From Aestuariivirgaceae bacterium (GTDB lineage: Bacteria > Pseudomonadota > Alphaproteobacteria > Rhizobiales > Aestuariivirgaceae), in NCBI GenBank assembly GCA_028282065.1, contig JANQIR010000049.1:1-42091 (forward strand): a stretch of DNA of 42,091 nt. Direction: 5' to 3'. The notes beneath the pieces were generated by a model, which searched no databases, was not told the DNA's origin, and saw only the letters and a program-made list of their open reading frames with translations. Positions 1-7,889 of the stretch are shown piece by piece (the first letter of the stretch is position 1; every line of letters starts with the position of its first letter). A program made the position numbers and the translations under genes.

Positions 1-414
1 GCCAAATGCCTGAAACCGGCGGAAATTCTGCCGAAGCAAATCGGAAAACCGCTCTGCGCTGGCGCCATCGTAGACACGGGTCCAGCCAACTGTCTGCAAC
101 TGCTGAAAGCTGGCGCTCCATTGCACCAACGTGACGACCATTCCATTGTTGCCCAGTCTTTCAATTGCCGCGATGACAGCCGGATCGCGAAAAGCCTCCG
201 CATAGCCGCGCACCTGTAGCTCGAATTCGTCGCCTTGGATGCTTGAGGACGTGTCAACCGCCAGAACCAGTTCCAGTGCCACCGGCACGAGTTGCAAGTC
301 GGCGCTCTCGGCATGGACCGCATCTCCCCTTGTCACAGCGCAGGTCAACAGAAGAGCAAACCCCACCAAGAAGGTCCGGCACATCACCAAGTAGCGTCTT
401 CGATAAGATCGCAT
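1..414 (-). CDS. DUF1194 family secreted protein (partial)
   Basis: Reading the minus strand from ATG at 414 gives 138 residues and then runs off the window, so the C-terminus is missing. Residues 1-35 form an export signal: a basic start (RSYRRRY), a hydrophobic core (FLVGFALLLTCAV) and an Ala-rich cleavage zone. The mature part opens with a von Willebrand A-like strand ending in VDTSSS, followed by the IQGDEFELQVRGYAEAFRD helix and VTLVQWS, the layout of the DUF1194 family common in Rhizobiales. DxSxS is the start of a MIDAS metal site. The function of the family is unknown; the protein is expected in the periplasm or attached to the envelope. It is divergent from the membrane protein starting at 641. 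Confidence 0.85.
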   Translation of the reverse strand, partial: MRSYRRRYLVMCRTFLVGFALLLTCAVTRGDAVHAESADLQLVPVALELVLAVDTSSSIQGDEFELQVRGYAEAFRDPAVIAAIERLGNNGMVVTLVQWSASFQQLQTVGWTRVYDGASAERFSDLLRQNFRRFQAFG

Positions 415-620
415 GGTCCATACAACTATAGACCAGAAAGACGTCGCATGCGATTCGCCTCATCTTGAGCAACCAAGCATAGCAATCCGCATAAGCAATA
501 GCTTCGCCGATAACCGGCTGGATTTTCAGCAAACCTTCCCGTATCAGTGCCCCCTGAAGTGTTGCTTGGAGCATGCTGTATCCAGGTTGCATCAACCGCG
601 AAGCTGCAGACCTCCACGAG

Positions 621-654
621 CCCATGAACACAACCGCCCCATGAACACAACCGC
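621..654 (+). repeat. Perfect 17-bp tandem duplication over a start codon
   Basis: The 17-mer CCCATGAACACAACCGC occurs twice in direct contact (621-637 and 638-654). Each copy carries an ATG. The first ATG (624) is out of frame with the gene and opens a six-codon ORF whose TGA (642-644) overlaps the second ATG (641), the likely start of the downstream membrane protein. Confidence 0.9.
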
Positions 655-1435
655 TTTCTCAGCTACAGCCGGCCTGCGTGCCGCCTGCCTTGCCGTTGCA
701 CCTGCCATGGCAGTGTGCAGCATGGCTTGGGCTCATTTGCGGTTCATGGAACTTCATCCTCAACTGACAGCAATCAGGCTACCCACAATCAGCCGTACCC
801 TGAGCAGCGCATCGATCGGCGATCCATTTGCCCTGGTCATGCTCATGACCGCACCATTCCTGATTTTGTCCGTCTGGCAGATCAGACGGCTTTTCATCAC
901 TGCCATCAACTTCCACTATGAGCGAGGATCGGCCGCCCAGCGTCGATGGATGTTGGCATGCCATGCTGGCTTCTCGCTGCAGATGCTGGCCACGGCAGGC
1001 ATGATCCTGCTGAGCCAGTTTCCGTCCGCCAGGGACCCGGCTCTTCATTTAACCGGCAGTTACTCTTTGTTCTTTGGCCATGCGGCGAGCATTCTTTTGA
1101 CCGGTTACTTCTGCCGCTGCATCGCGGCAACGGGCGCACCGCCACCGGATACACCTCAAACCAGCTTTGGCCTTTCAATCGACATGTGCGTCCGGCGATG
1201 GCATCTTGCGGTCTGCATCACTGGTCTGGCAATCGCCTATGCCATCGTCTACTACATGCGCCACCCTCTCCAATTGACGCACAACTACCCGTTCACAGCC
1301 TTCATGAGCGCATTGGAGGTTGCGGTGATTTCCGCATTTCTGCTGTATCTCATGACCTTCATGGCCGATGTTTACCGCTTCTGGGCTGCCGCTCCCGGGC
1401 ACGCGCCATCAAACGGCGGATCGGCCATCCACTAG
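641..1435 (+). CDS. Multi-pass membrane protein, possibly Frag1/DRAM/Sfk1-like
   Basis: 264 residues from ATG 641. The frame stays open upstream to 413, but that part is polar and low quality, so the start just before the first hydrophobic helix is preferred. About six membrane spans can be seen, near residues 10-35, 65-85, 105-130, 145-165, 190-210 and 225-245. The middle segment (FHYERG, RRWMLACHAGFSLQMLATAGM, SQFPSARDPALHLTGSYSLFFG) resembles the loop and helix spacing of the Frag1/DRAM/Sfk1 superfamily, but this is a visual match only. No catalytic motif is evident. It is divergent from the DUF1194 gene and convergent with thrS, with 36 bp between the stop codons. Without a profile search it should be treated as an inner-membrane protein of unknown function. 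Confidence 0.65.
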   Translation: MNTTAFSATAGLRAACLAVAPAMAVCSMAWAHLRFMELHPQLTAIRLPTISRTLSSASIGDPFALVMLMTAPFLILSVWQIRRLFITAINFHYERGSAAQRRWMLACHAGFSLQMLATAGMILLSQFPSARDPALHLTGSYSLFFGHAASILLTGYFCRCIAATGAPPPDTPQTSFGLSIDMCVRRWHLAVCITGLAIAYAIVYYMRHPLQLTHNYPFTAFMSALEVAVISAFLLYLMTFMADVYRFWAAAPGHAPSNGGSAIH

Positions 1436-1471
1436 GCCGGACCACGGCACCTGCAACAGGGGCGGCACCTC

Positions 1472-3439
1472 CTACTCGGCAGCCAGAACCTTCACCTGCT
1501 TGCGCTTCAGATCCGGCGGCATTGCTTCATCAGCCAAGGACATCACAGCCTCGCCAAGGGTCATGGACTTTTGATCGCGCGAGCCCAGCCGGCGGATATT
1601 CACTGATCTGTCTTCCATCTCCCGCTTTCCTGCCACCAGAATGACAGGAACCTTGGTCACGGAATGCTCGCGCACCTTGTAGTTGATCTTTTCATTGCGG
1701 ATGTCTGCTTCAGCACGCAATCCGGCAGCACGCAGCGCGTCGCGCACCTCGATGGCATAGTCATCGGCATCAGACGTAATGGTGCAAACCATAACCTGCA
1801 GCGGCGACAGCCAGAGCGGCAGATGCCCGGCGGTACTTTCGATCACGCAGGCCAGAAACCGCTCCAGCGACCCCAGAATAGCACGGTGGATCATCACCGG
1901 TGTCTTCTTCTCGCCGTCCGCATCAACATAGAACGCTCCAAACCGGCTGGGCAGATTGAGATCCACCTGGGTCGTTCCACACTGCCAATCCCGGCCGATG
2001 GCGTCACGCAACACATACTCGAATTTCGGACCGTAAAAGGCCCCCTCGCCCGGGTTGATACCAGTCTTGATCTTGTCCGACTGCTTGGCGATCTTCTCCA
2101 GAACCTCTGACATCGCCTCTTCCGACTTGTCCCAGAGATCGTCGGAACCAACCCGCTTGTCAGGCCGGGTAGACAGTTTCACGACAATTTCCTCGAAGCC
2201 GAAATCCTTGTAGATCGACAATATGAGATCGTTGATCTTCATACATTCATCGGCGATATGGTCTTCGGTGCAAAACACATGCGCATCGTCCTGTGTGAAC
2301 GCTCGCACCCGCAACAGACCCATCAGCGCGCCGGACGGCTCGTAGCGGTGCACGGTACCAAATTCGGCAATCCGATAAGGCAGATCGCGATAACTCTTCA
2401 GACCATGCTTGAATATGTGCACATGGCCCGGACAGTTCATCGGTTTGATTGCAAAAATCCGATCATCTTCGGTCTGGGTGACGAACATATGTTCCCGATA
2501 CCAGTCCCAATGACCGGAGGTTTCCCAGAGCGCCCGGTCGAGGATTTGCGGTGCATTGACTTCCTGATAGCCGACCTCTTCCTGGCGCCGGCGCATGTAA
2601 CTGACCAGCGTCTGGAACAGCGTCCAGCCCTTGGGGTGCCAGAAGACAGCGCCCGGCCCCTCCTCCTGGAAGTGGAACAGGTCCATCTCCCGGCCAAGCT
2701 TGCGGTGATCGCGTTTTTCTGCCTCCTCAAGAGCATGGAGATAGCCCTCCAGGTCCTTGTTACTGGCCCAGGCGGTGCCGTAGATACGCGACAACATCGG
2801 ATTGTTGGAATCGCCGCGCCAGTAGGCACCGGCAACCTTCATAAGTTTGAAGGAATTGCCGATCTTGCCGGTCGACGTCATATGAGGCCCCCTGCACAGG
2901 TCGGCCCATTCGCCCTGGCGGTAGATCTTGATCTCCTGATCTTCCGGAATCGCGTCGACCAGTTCCACCTTGAAGTACTCGCCCTTGTCGGCGAAAAACT
3001 GCTTGGCGTCTTCGCGCGACCAGACTTCCTTTGTGAAAGGTTTGTCGCGCTGAATGATCTCACGCATCTTCTTTTCGATCACCGGCAGGTCGTCCAGCGT
3101 GAACGGCTGGTTGCGCTGAAAATCATAGTAAAAGCCGTTTTCGATCACCGGGCCAATGGTCACCTGCGTGCCAGGCCACAATTCCTGAACAGCTTCCGCC
3201 AGCACATGCGCACAGTCATGACGGATGAGCTCCAGCGCCTCCGGGTCATCCCGGGTGATCAGCCGCAAGGTAACATCGCTGCTGATCGGATCATCGAGAT
3301 CGGCCAGAACCCCATCCACCATCACGGCAACGGACTTCTTTTCCAACGACTTGGCAATGGAAGCGGCAATGCCCCGGCCTGTCACACCCTCATCATACGA
3401 GCGTGAATTGCCATCGGGAAAGGTTACGGAAATCGTCAT
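1472..3439 (-). CDS. thrS: Threonine--tRNA ligase
   Basis: 655 residues, normal length for bacterial ThrRS, which charges tRNA-Thr in the cytoplasm. Domains in order: TGS (residues 1-60, [21 protein letters not shown]), the editing domain with the [11 protein letters not shown] zinc-type motif near residue 95 and the later GRGPHM-like stretch [10 protein letters not shown], the class II catalytic core ([12 protein letters not shown], then [13 protein letters not shown], which supplies a zinc cysteine, and [26 protein letters not shown]), a motif 3 region ([20 protein letters not shown]), and the anticodon-binding domain from about residue 550 ([23 protein letters not shown]). A strong AGGAGG lies 6 nt before the ATG on the minus strand, which fixes the start. 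It stands alone; the 277-bp upstream region shows no T-box or leader peptide. Confidence 0.98.
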   Translation of the reverse strand: MTISVTFPDGNSRSYDEGVTGRGIAASIAKSLEKKSVAVMVDGVLADLDDPISSDVTLRLITRDDPEALELIRHDCAHVLAEAVQELWPGTQVTIGPVIENGFYYDFQRNQPFTLDDLPVIEKKMREIIQRDKPFTKEVWSREDAKQFFADKGEYFKVELVDAIPEDQEIKIYRQGEWADLCRGPHMTSTGKIGNSFKLMKVAGAYWRGDSNNPMLSRIYGTAWASNKDLEGYLHALEEAEKRDHRKLGREMDLFHFQEEGPGAVFWHPKGWTLFQTLVSYMRRRQEEVGYQEVNAPQILDRALWETSGHWDWYREHMFVTQTEDDRIFAIKPMNCPGHVHIFKHGLKSYRDLPYRIAEFGTVHRYEPSGALMGLLRVRAFTQDDAHVFCTEDHIADECMKINDLILSIYKDFGFEEIVVKLSTRPDKRVGSDDLWDKSEEAMSEVLEKIAKQSDKIKTGINPGEGAFYGPKFEYVLRDAIGRDWQCGTTQVDLNLPSRFGAFYVDADGEKKTPVMIHRAILGSLERFLACVIESTAGHLPLWLSPLQVMVCTITSDADDYAIEVRDALRAAGLRAEADIRNEKINYKVREHSVTKVPVILVAGKREMEDRSVNIRRLGSRDQKSMTLGEAVMSLADEAMPPDLKRKQVKVLAAE

Positions 3440-3716
3440 ACTATCCTCCTGCTCACTCTCTGCATACCAACGCAGGTAAGCGGGTTTAAAATTCGCACGG
3501 CCAGACCATTGGCTTGAAGCCCGGTTAGCTGGACCTGGCCGGCCGGTTCAACTCGCTCGCTTTTGCCTGTTGAAACCATCATCGTCAAGCACCCAGCGGC
3601 ATTTCCACTGGCCAGATATGAATTCGTTTGCCGCATGAGGGAAGAGGTGCGAGACATGATGCCGATCTTCATTCGCACTGATCGTCCTGCCAGCTTGTAT
3701 TGGAGCTTGCCCGCCT

Positions 3717-4598
3717 TTGGAGCGCAAACAGCACATCGACGCCTTCGGAGCAGCGGTTCTGATTGTGTTTTCGGCGATGCTGGGCCTAAATCAGGTGCTC
3801 ATCAAGATCGTCAATGCCGGACTCCAGCCGGTGTTCCAGGCCGGACTGAGATCGGTCTGCGCGTTCTTTCCTGTGCTTTTGTTTGCCTACGTAGCGCGTA
3901 AGCGGTTGTCCCTTACCAACGGATCACTCGGCCCCGGCATCTTGTGCGGCACCTTCTTCGGTATTGAGTTTATCCTTCTGTTTCAGGCGCTTGACTATAC
4001 GACGGTGGCCCGAGCCTCGGTGATGTTCTATACAATGCCGGTCTGGGTGGCCGCTGCCGCACATTTTCTGATACCCGGCGAAAAACTCACTGTAACGCGC
4101 AGTTTCGGGCTGGTTCTAGCAGTCGCCGGTGTGGCCTGGGCTCTTGCTGTTGACGAAAGACCCGCATCGAACTTGGCATTTATCGGCGACCTTATGTGCC
4201 TGGCTGCCGCACTGCTATGGGCAGGCATCGCCCTGCTAGCCCGAACAACCCGGTTGTCAAAATCGTCACCGGAAATGCAGCTCCTGTACCAGCTTGGCGT
4301 TTCCGCCCCAATCCTGCTGGTCGTTGCCCTGATGATTGGCGGTCCGATTCGCGAACCGACAGCCCTGATCTGGGGAATTTTTGCCTTTCAGGTCTTGGTG
4401 GTTGTCTGTGTCGGGTTTCTCACCTGGTTCTGGATTCTGTCGATTTATCCTGCTTCCAGCATGACGTCTTTCAGTTTCCTGTCACCGGTGTTCGGCGTCC
4501 TGTTCGGCTGGCTTATCCTGGATGAGCACATTTCGGTTTCGATCATCGGCGGGCTCGTTCTGGTGTCGGCCGGTATCGTGCTCGTCAACCGCAAGTGA
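3717..4598 (+). CDS. EamA-family (DMT) transporter
   Basis: 293 residues, typical of the ten-helix drug/metabolite transporter superfamily. Two EamA repeats are visible, roughly residues 8-140 and 155-290, each with about five hydrophobic helices. The second ends in FLSPVFGVLFGWLILDEHIS followed by a final helix, GLVLVSAGIVLVNRK, the usual DMT ending. The start is a TTG: an in-frame stop lies at 3657, no ATG or GTG falls between it and 3717, the first helix begins about ten residues in, and a GGAG lies 12 nt upstream. The substrate cannot be told from the sequence; relatives export amino acids, nucleosides or small metabolites across the inner membrane. It is divergent from thrS. Confidence 0.9.
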   Translation: MERKQHIDAFGAAVLIVFSAMLGLNQVLIKIVNAGLQPVFQAGLRSVCAFFPVLLFAYVARKRLSLTNGSLGPGILCGTFFGIEFILLFQALDYTTVARASVMFYTMPVWVAAAAHFLIPGEKLTVTRSFGLVLAVAGVAWALAVDERPASNLAFIGDLMCLAAALLWAGIALLARTTRLSKSSPEMQLLYQLGVSAPILLVVALMIGGPIREPTALIWGIFAFQVLVVVCVGFLTWFWILSIYPASSMTSFSFLSPVFGVLFGWLILDEHISVSIIGGLVLVSAGIVLVNRK

Positions 4599-4872
4599 AC
4601 ACGCCCCCCCGCTCTTGGATCAAACTAGTGCGGAAATAAAACCCGTCATCTGCGCGCCATAACGCGCAGCATTCTCCAAATATTCCCAGTTCAGATTTCC
4701 GCGTAAAGTACAAGGCTGTACAACGAGCCGCATCTCATATTGGAAAGTGATGCGTTCAATCGAAATTACACACACAATCGTATGCCCGAATCCGCCTGTA
4801 ACCATCGACATTTCGATGATCGGATAATAAAAATACTGTTCAGCGATCATTCATCGGGGAAAGTACAAAATC

Positions 4873-5277
4873 ATGGTCAACGATGCAGGCGAGGCACCGA
4901 AGAAACACTGGTCCGACTGGATAACTGTTTTTGGCGCCGCATTGGGCATTGTCGTGGTTCTTGGCGGTGGAATTACCGGAGTGGTGACATATTTCGCCAC
5001 CAAGAGCGAACTTGAAAAGGTCAAGTGTATTTCCGTGAAGAACGATGAAATGTACCGGCATCGCACAAAGGCAAATAATTCTTATGGCGAGTATCTGGCA
5101 TTCAATGCCGACATCACGAAACTGGAAGTGAAGAAAGCCCTGCAAATCCCGATAGATGAGAATGAGCTGCAGAGCTTCAGAACCAAGAGTACGGATGCGC
5201 TCAAGCGGTCAAAGGACGAAGAATCAAAGTCAGAAGCAATCGCCGCATCATTGCAAAGTGGAGCATGTGACCAATGA
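4873..5277 (+). CDS. Single-helix membrane protein of unknown function
   Basis: 134 residues. A short polar N-terminus (MVNDAGEAPKKHWSDW) leads into one hydrophobic helix at about residues 17-41 (ITVFGAALGIVVVLGGGITG), after which the chain is charged and helical, rich in Lys, Glu and Ser, ending in ACDQ. The positive side before the helix is weak, so orientation is uncertain; the long C-terminal part may be periplasmic. Two cysteines (in VKCISV and GACDQ) flank the soluble part. A GGGGAAAG lies about 12 nt upstream. The stop overlaps the start of the next small gene (ATGA), which suggests translational coupling. I do not recognise the family. Confidence 0.7.
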   Translation: MVNDAGEAPKKHWSDWITVFGAALGIVVVLGGGITGVVTYFATKSELEKVKCISVKNDEMYRHRTKANNSYGEYLAFNADITKLEVKKALQIPIDENELQSFRTKSTDALKRSKDEESKSEAIAASLQSGACDQ

Positions 5278-5420
5278 GAAACAAGTGCATACTATTGATG
5301 GTAGCATTCATGTTGGCGACCATGTTGACCAGCATTGTCCCGGTCCCTCAGGCCGGCCATGCGGGCCCGCAGGACACCAGAGGTGACGGTCTGGTCTTCC
5401 GGCCGATAAATCCCTGGTAG
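5274..5420 (+). CDS. Small secreted peptide (48 aa)
   Basis: A 48-codon ORF starting at the ATG that overlaps the previous stop (ATGA, 5274-5277), with GGAG about 10 nt upstream inside the previous gene. Residues 1-28 form a clear signal peptide: MRNKC, a hydrophobic Leu/Met/Val core (ILLMVAFMLATMLTSIV) and an Ala-containing exit (PVPQAGHA). The predicted mature peptide is only about 20 residues, with GDGLVFRPINPW at its end. No homologue is recognised. Coupling to the one-helix protein and the adjacent outer-membrane genes suggest an envelope role, which is inference. Confidence 0.6.
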   Translation: MRNKCILLMVAFMLATMLTSIVPVPQAGHAGPQDTRGDGLVFRPINPW

Positions 5421-5586
5421 TCGACAAGCGCAGGACCGTATTGCGAACCGGCAGAGCCCTGCACGGCTTTCAGTTGGCGCGCGGGGCTAAAACACATCCT
5501 TAACCGTGAGAAGGCACATTGTCGCCTTTGGGGGAGTTTGCGGGTTTGACCCCGCACATTGTTAGTACTGCGTAGCGGAGTGTGTA

Positions 5587-6225
5587 ATGGCCTTCCGGCC
5601 TCTTCAAGACATCTGTGCCTGTCTTGGCATGGCGGCATTTGCATTGACGACCTGCGTTCCGGCCTTAGCAGGAAACCATGGTTCCCCTCAAATCCGGCCA
5701 TCCATCTACGACAATGCCGGTCCCTATGCAGGCCCGCTGTTTTCGCTGAACAAATTTTCCACCGAACATAGCGGCTATTCCGTCGGGCCGACGGATGTCG
5801 ATGGAGACGGCAAACTCGTCGGCGCAGTGTTCGGTTATAAATTTCCCTACCGGCGGGCATACCTGGCATTGGAAGCAGACGTGGCCTTTGGCAAAATCGA
5901 GGGCTCGAATACCGGCACTTCCGTTCGTTCCGATTTCGTGTCGACGGTACGGCTGCGTGCCGGACCCGATCTTGACGGCCTCATCCCCTACGCAACCGCC
6001 GGACTGGCGATAGCCGGCATCAACTCGCACTCCAACCTCTTCCTGCATGGCCGCACATCGACGGTATTCGGGTTCGCCATTGGCGCAGGCGTTGAAAAGC
6101 CCCTATGGCGGGCCGTCTCCGGACGATTGGAGTATCTATATATGCACTTGCCCAGCTCTTCCGGGCCGGCCATAGACGACCTGCATGTCCTACGCGCCTC
6201 CCTGCTCTTTCATTTGAGGCCTTGA
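5587..6225 (+). CDS. Outer-membrane beta-barrel protein (Omp25/31-like)
   Basis: 212 residues. A signal peptide spans about residues 1-29 (ending PALAGNHG). The rest alternates hydrophobic and polar residues in short strands separated by Gly/Asp turns: AGPLFSLNKF, GKLVGAVFGYKF, AYLALEADVAFG, FVSTVRLRAGPD, PYATAGLAIAG, VFGFAIGAGVEKPL, GRLEYLYMHL and LHVLRASLLFHLRP. This is the eight-stranded pattern of the Rhizobiales Omp25/Omp31-like group; GRLEYLY is also present in the barrel at 6764 (GRLEYLYASL), so the two are probably distant paralogues. The terminal residue is Pro, with Phe four positions earlier, slightly unlike the usual terminal aromatic signal. The likely role is a structural outer-membrane protein. 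Confidence 0.75.
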   Translation: MAFRPLQDICACLGMAAFALTTCVPALAGNHGSPQIRPSIYDNAGPYAGPLFSLNKFSTEHSGYSVGPTDVDGDGKLVGAVFGYKFPYRRAYLALEADVAFGKIEGSNTGTSVRSDFVSTVRLRAGPDLDGLIPYATAGLAIAGINSHSNLFLHGRTSTVFGFAIGAGVEKPLWRAVSGRLEYLYMHLPSSSGPAIDDLHVLRASLLFHLRP

Positions 6226-6261
6226 TCGATCCCATCGCGGGTCTGCCGTGCCGTTTCGCAG

Positions 6262-6283
6262 CTAACGGTCCATTAACCCTAAC
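6262..6283 (+). promoter_or_regulatory. CtrA-box-like element, copy 1
   Basis: CTAACGGTCCATTAACCCTAAC. It contains CTAA-N7-TTAAC, one mismatch from the CtrA consensus TTAA-N7-TTAA(C), and matches the element at 6688-6709 at 19 of 22 positions. It lies 49 nt before the ATG of the small proline-rich gene. CtrA control is inferred from motif shape only. Confidence 0.5.
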
Positions 6284-6332
6284 AAAACCATAATACACGG
6301 CGGACGTTTGTGGGTGTATCGCTGTGAGTTCA

Positions 6333-6497
6333 ATGTACCGTGTCGCCGCCTGTTTTGTCGCGTTGCTGACAATGTGGCCTTTGCCCGTTGCACAGGCCGG
6401 CAGCATGCTCTCCATCGAACTTCCGGAGCCTCCGCCTCCGCCACCACCCCCGGGTCCGAACCTGCGCGGCACGCTGATCGACTGGCCGCGATACTGA
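6333..6497 (+). CDS. Small proline-rich secreted peptide (54 aa)
   Basis: 54 residues from ATG 6333; an in-frame GTG at 6324 is an alternative start. Residues 1-22 are a good signal peptide (MYRVAACFVALLTMW, then PLPVAQAGS). The mature part is about 32 residues: a short stretch SMLSIELPEP, a run of seven prolines, then GPNLRGTLIDWPRY. The arrangement (signal peptide, poly-proline, R..IDW) strikingly resembles the first 42 residues of the barrel encoded at 6764 (AADLPPPPIRPSIDW), as if only the N-terminal part of an Omp25-like gene remained. It is followed by a 266-bp gap with no gene. It could be a genuine periplasmic peptide or a remnant; its own upstream element favours expression. Confidence 0.6.
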   Translation: MYRVAACFVALLTMWPLPVAQAGSMLSIELPEPPPPPPPPGPNLRGTLIDWPRY

Positions 6498-6687
6498 CGG
6501 GAAACTGTCTGCGCCACCACAAGGTCTCATGTGATTAATGCCTGCCACATATCGGCGCGCCCCAATCACAACCCGCTAACCATAACGGCCTCACAGACAC
6601 CCGATTGGACACCAAAGCGCGAATGACCGGTTCATGTCAGGCAGGATTTCTGCAGTTTTCCCGCCCGTCAGGGGAAATATTTCCAGT

Positions 6688-6709
6688 CTAACGCTTCATT
6701 AACCTTAAC
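6688..6709 (+). promoter_or_regulatory. CtrA-box-like element, copy 2
   Basis: CTAACGCTTCATTAACCTTAAC, again CTAA-N7-TTAAC and 19/22 identical to the element at 6262-6283. It lies 54 nt before the ATG of the Omp25-like gene. A further TTAA follows a few bases downstream (in GGCCTTAAAG). Confidence 0.5.
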
Positions 6710-6763
6710 GGCCTTAAAGTCCCCGCCAATGGTTTAGTCATCAGTTGGGTCAGGACATACATC

Positions 6764-7492
6764 ATGTTGAAGCGTATTTGTTTGTTTACAGCATCTGCTC
6801 TTGCGTTAGGAGCCGTGGCTCTTGGAATCGATCAGGCCAAGGCCGCCGATCTCCCACCACCACCAATTCGTCCATCTATTGATTGGACCGGGTTCTACGT
6901 GGGTGGCGTCGCAGGCGTGGCTTGCCAGGAGACCTACTACATTCCCAATATCGGCCCGGATCCTGATTTGAACGGTTGCGGCTTCATGGGCGGTGTTGTC
7001 GGTGGCTACAACTACCAGATCGGCAACTTCGTGGTCGGTGTCGAGGGCGACTACAGTTGGGGCGACGACACCGGCAAACAGCAGCTTGACGCGGTGTGGT
7101 ACGAGATCGACAATTTCGCCACCATCCGTGGCCGCCTCGGTTGGCTGCCTACCGCTGAGACCATGATCTACGCCACGTTCGGCTATGGCTGGCTAGAAGG
7201 CACAATGGATGCCCTGGTTGGTCCGGCCTCCCTGCCCGCATCAGACACCAAGTCCCACGAGGGCTGGGTTGTCGGCGGCGGTGTCGAGCATGCGTTCACA
7301 CCATACCTGCATGGCAGGCTTGAGTATCTCTACGCCAGTCTGGACGACAAGGTCTACAACCTGACCAATCCAGGTTGCCCGGCCGCTCCATGTCTGGCCG
7401 ATCTGGATTTTGAAGAATTGCATATCATCCGCGCCGGCCTGACCTTTAACTTCGGCGGCTGGTTCGGCGGCGGAGCCGTGACAAAGTGGTAG
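6764..7492 (+). CDS. Omp25-like outer-membrane porin-family barrel
   Basis: 242 residues. The signal peptide (residues 1-27) ends in QAKA, followed by the family hallmark: a short proline-rich stretch (ADLPPPPIRPSIDW) then TGFYVGGVAGV, the first strand. Later strands include GGVVGGYNYQIGNFVVGVEGDYSW, FATIRGRLGWLPT, MIYATFGYGW, GWVVGGGVEHAF, YLHGRLEYLYASL and LHIIRAGLTFNFGG, ending in an aromatic residue (KW) as expected for BAM recognition. Two pairs of cysteines (CQETYY/NGCGF and NPGCPAAPC) are unusual for this family and could form disulfides. The gene is preceded by a CtrA-like box and followed by a strong terminator, so it is probably monocistronic. Confidence 0.9.
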   Translation: MLKRICLFTASALALGAVALGIDQAKAADLPPPPIRPSIDWTGFYVGGVAGVACQETYYIPNIGPDPDLNGCGFMGGVVGGYNYQIGNFVVGVEGDYSWGDDTGKQQLDAVWYEIDNFATIRGRLGWLPTAETMIYATFGYGWLEGTMDALVGPASLPASDTKSHEGWVVGGGVEHAFTPYLHGRLEYLYASLDDKVYNLTNPGCPAAPCLADLDFEELHIIRAGLTFNFGGWFGGGAVTKW

Positions 7493-7528
7493 TACGAAGC
7501 GTTTATTGACAGCGCCCAACTGAAGCAG

Positions 7529-7560
7529 CCCCGGCAGCACCGCCTGCCGGGGTTGTTTTT
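7529..7560 (+). terminator. Rho-independent terminator of the Omp25-like gene
   Basis: CCCCGGCAG (7529-7537), a 6-nt loop and CTGCCGGGG (7544-7552) form a perfect 9-bp stem followed by TTGTTTTT (7553-7560). It sits 36 nt after the stop of the barrel gene and touches the end of the convergent yidD. Confidence 0.92.
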
Positions 7561-7864
7561 ATTGCCTCCAGGACCAGCGGCCATATCGCCAGACGCGCCA
7601 CCCCGCCCTTTCCAGGCTATCCGGCACCGGGTCATATCCTGATGTACCCCATGGATGGCACCTGAAGATCCTCGAAAGACCGCACCAAAATCCGGCCCAG
7701 GCCCCAAATCTGCAGATCGCTTCGCTGGTGTACTCGGAGCACGTTGGCAAATGCCGGCAGGTCCGGCCCATAACGGCGGAAAGAGTAAGCTGGTAAACCC
7801 GGATTGCACCGATCATCAGTCGTGCAGCCGCTCCAGGTGCTTCAACGTGCTTGATATCCATCAT
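7559..7864 (-). CDS. yidD: Membrane protein insertion efficiency factor YidD
   Basis: About 101 residues from the ATG at 7864 (MMDIKHVEAP). The diagnostic YidD core is present: a short amphipathic N-terminal helix (IGAIRVYQLTLSAVMG), then CRHLPTCSEYTSEAI with its paired cysteines, FGAWAGFWCGLSRIFRCHPW and GYDPVP. YidD is a small inner-membrane-associated protein that assists YidC and Sec in inserting proteins. An in-frame start at 7951 would overlap the upstream Fe-S scaffold gene; the later ATG gives the normal family length and leaves 25 nt after that gene's stop. Co-transcription with the scaffold gene is likely. It converges on the Omp25-like gene across a strong terminator. Confidence 0.93.
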   Translation of the reverse strand: MMDIKHVEAPGAAARLMIGAIRVYQLTLSAVMGRTCRHLPTCSEYTSEAICRFGAWAGFWCGLSRIFRCHPWGTSGYDPVPDSLERAGWRVWRYGRWSWRQ

Positions 7865-7889
7865 CCGGTAAGCCGCCGTCACGCCACTT

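Noticed and set aside
413-640. In-frame extension of the membrane protein gene upstream to 413
   Set aside because: The added 76 residues are polar with no protein-like pattern, and they overlap the promoter region of the divergent DUF1194 gene; ATG 641 directly before the first helix is a better start.
2258-3406. Open frame of 382 codons on the plus strand opposite thrS
   Set aside because: It lies wholly inside a clear thrS gene and its product is His/Arg/Leu-rich without any domain, a typical shadow of a high-GC gene.
3440-3716. Possible T-box or leader peptide before thrS
   Set aside because: No threonine-rich short ORF, no T-box sequence and no terminator hairpin are visible in the 277-bp upstream region.
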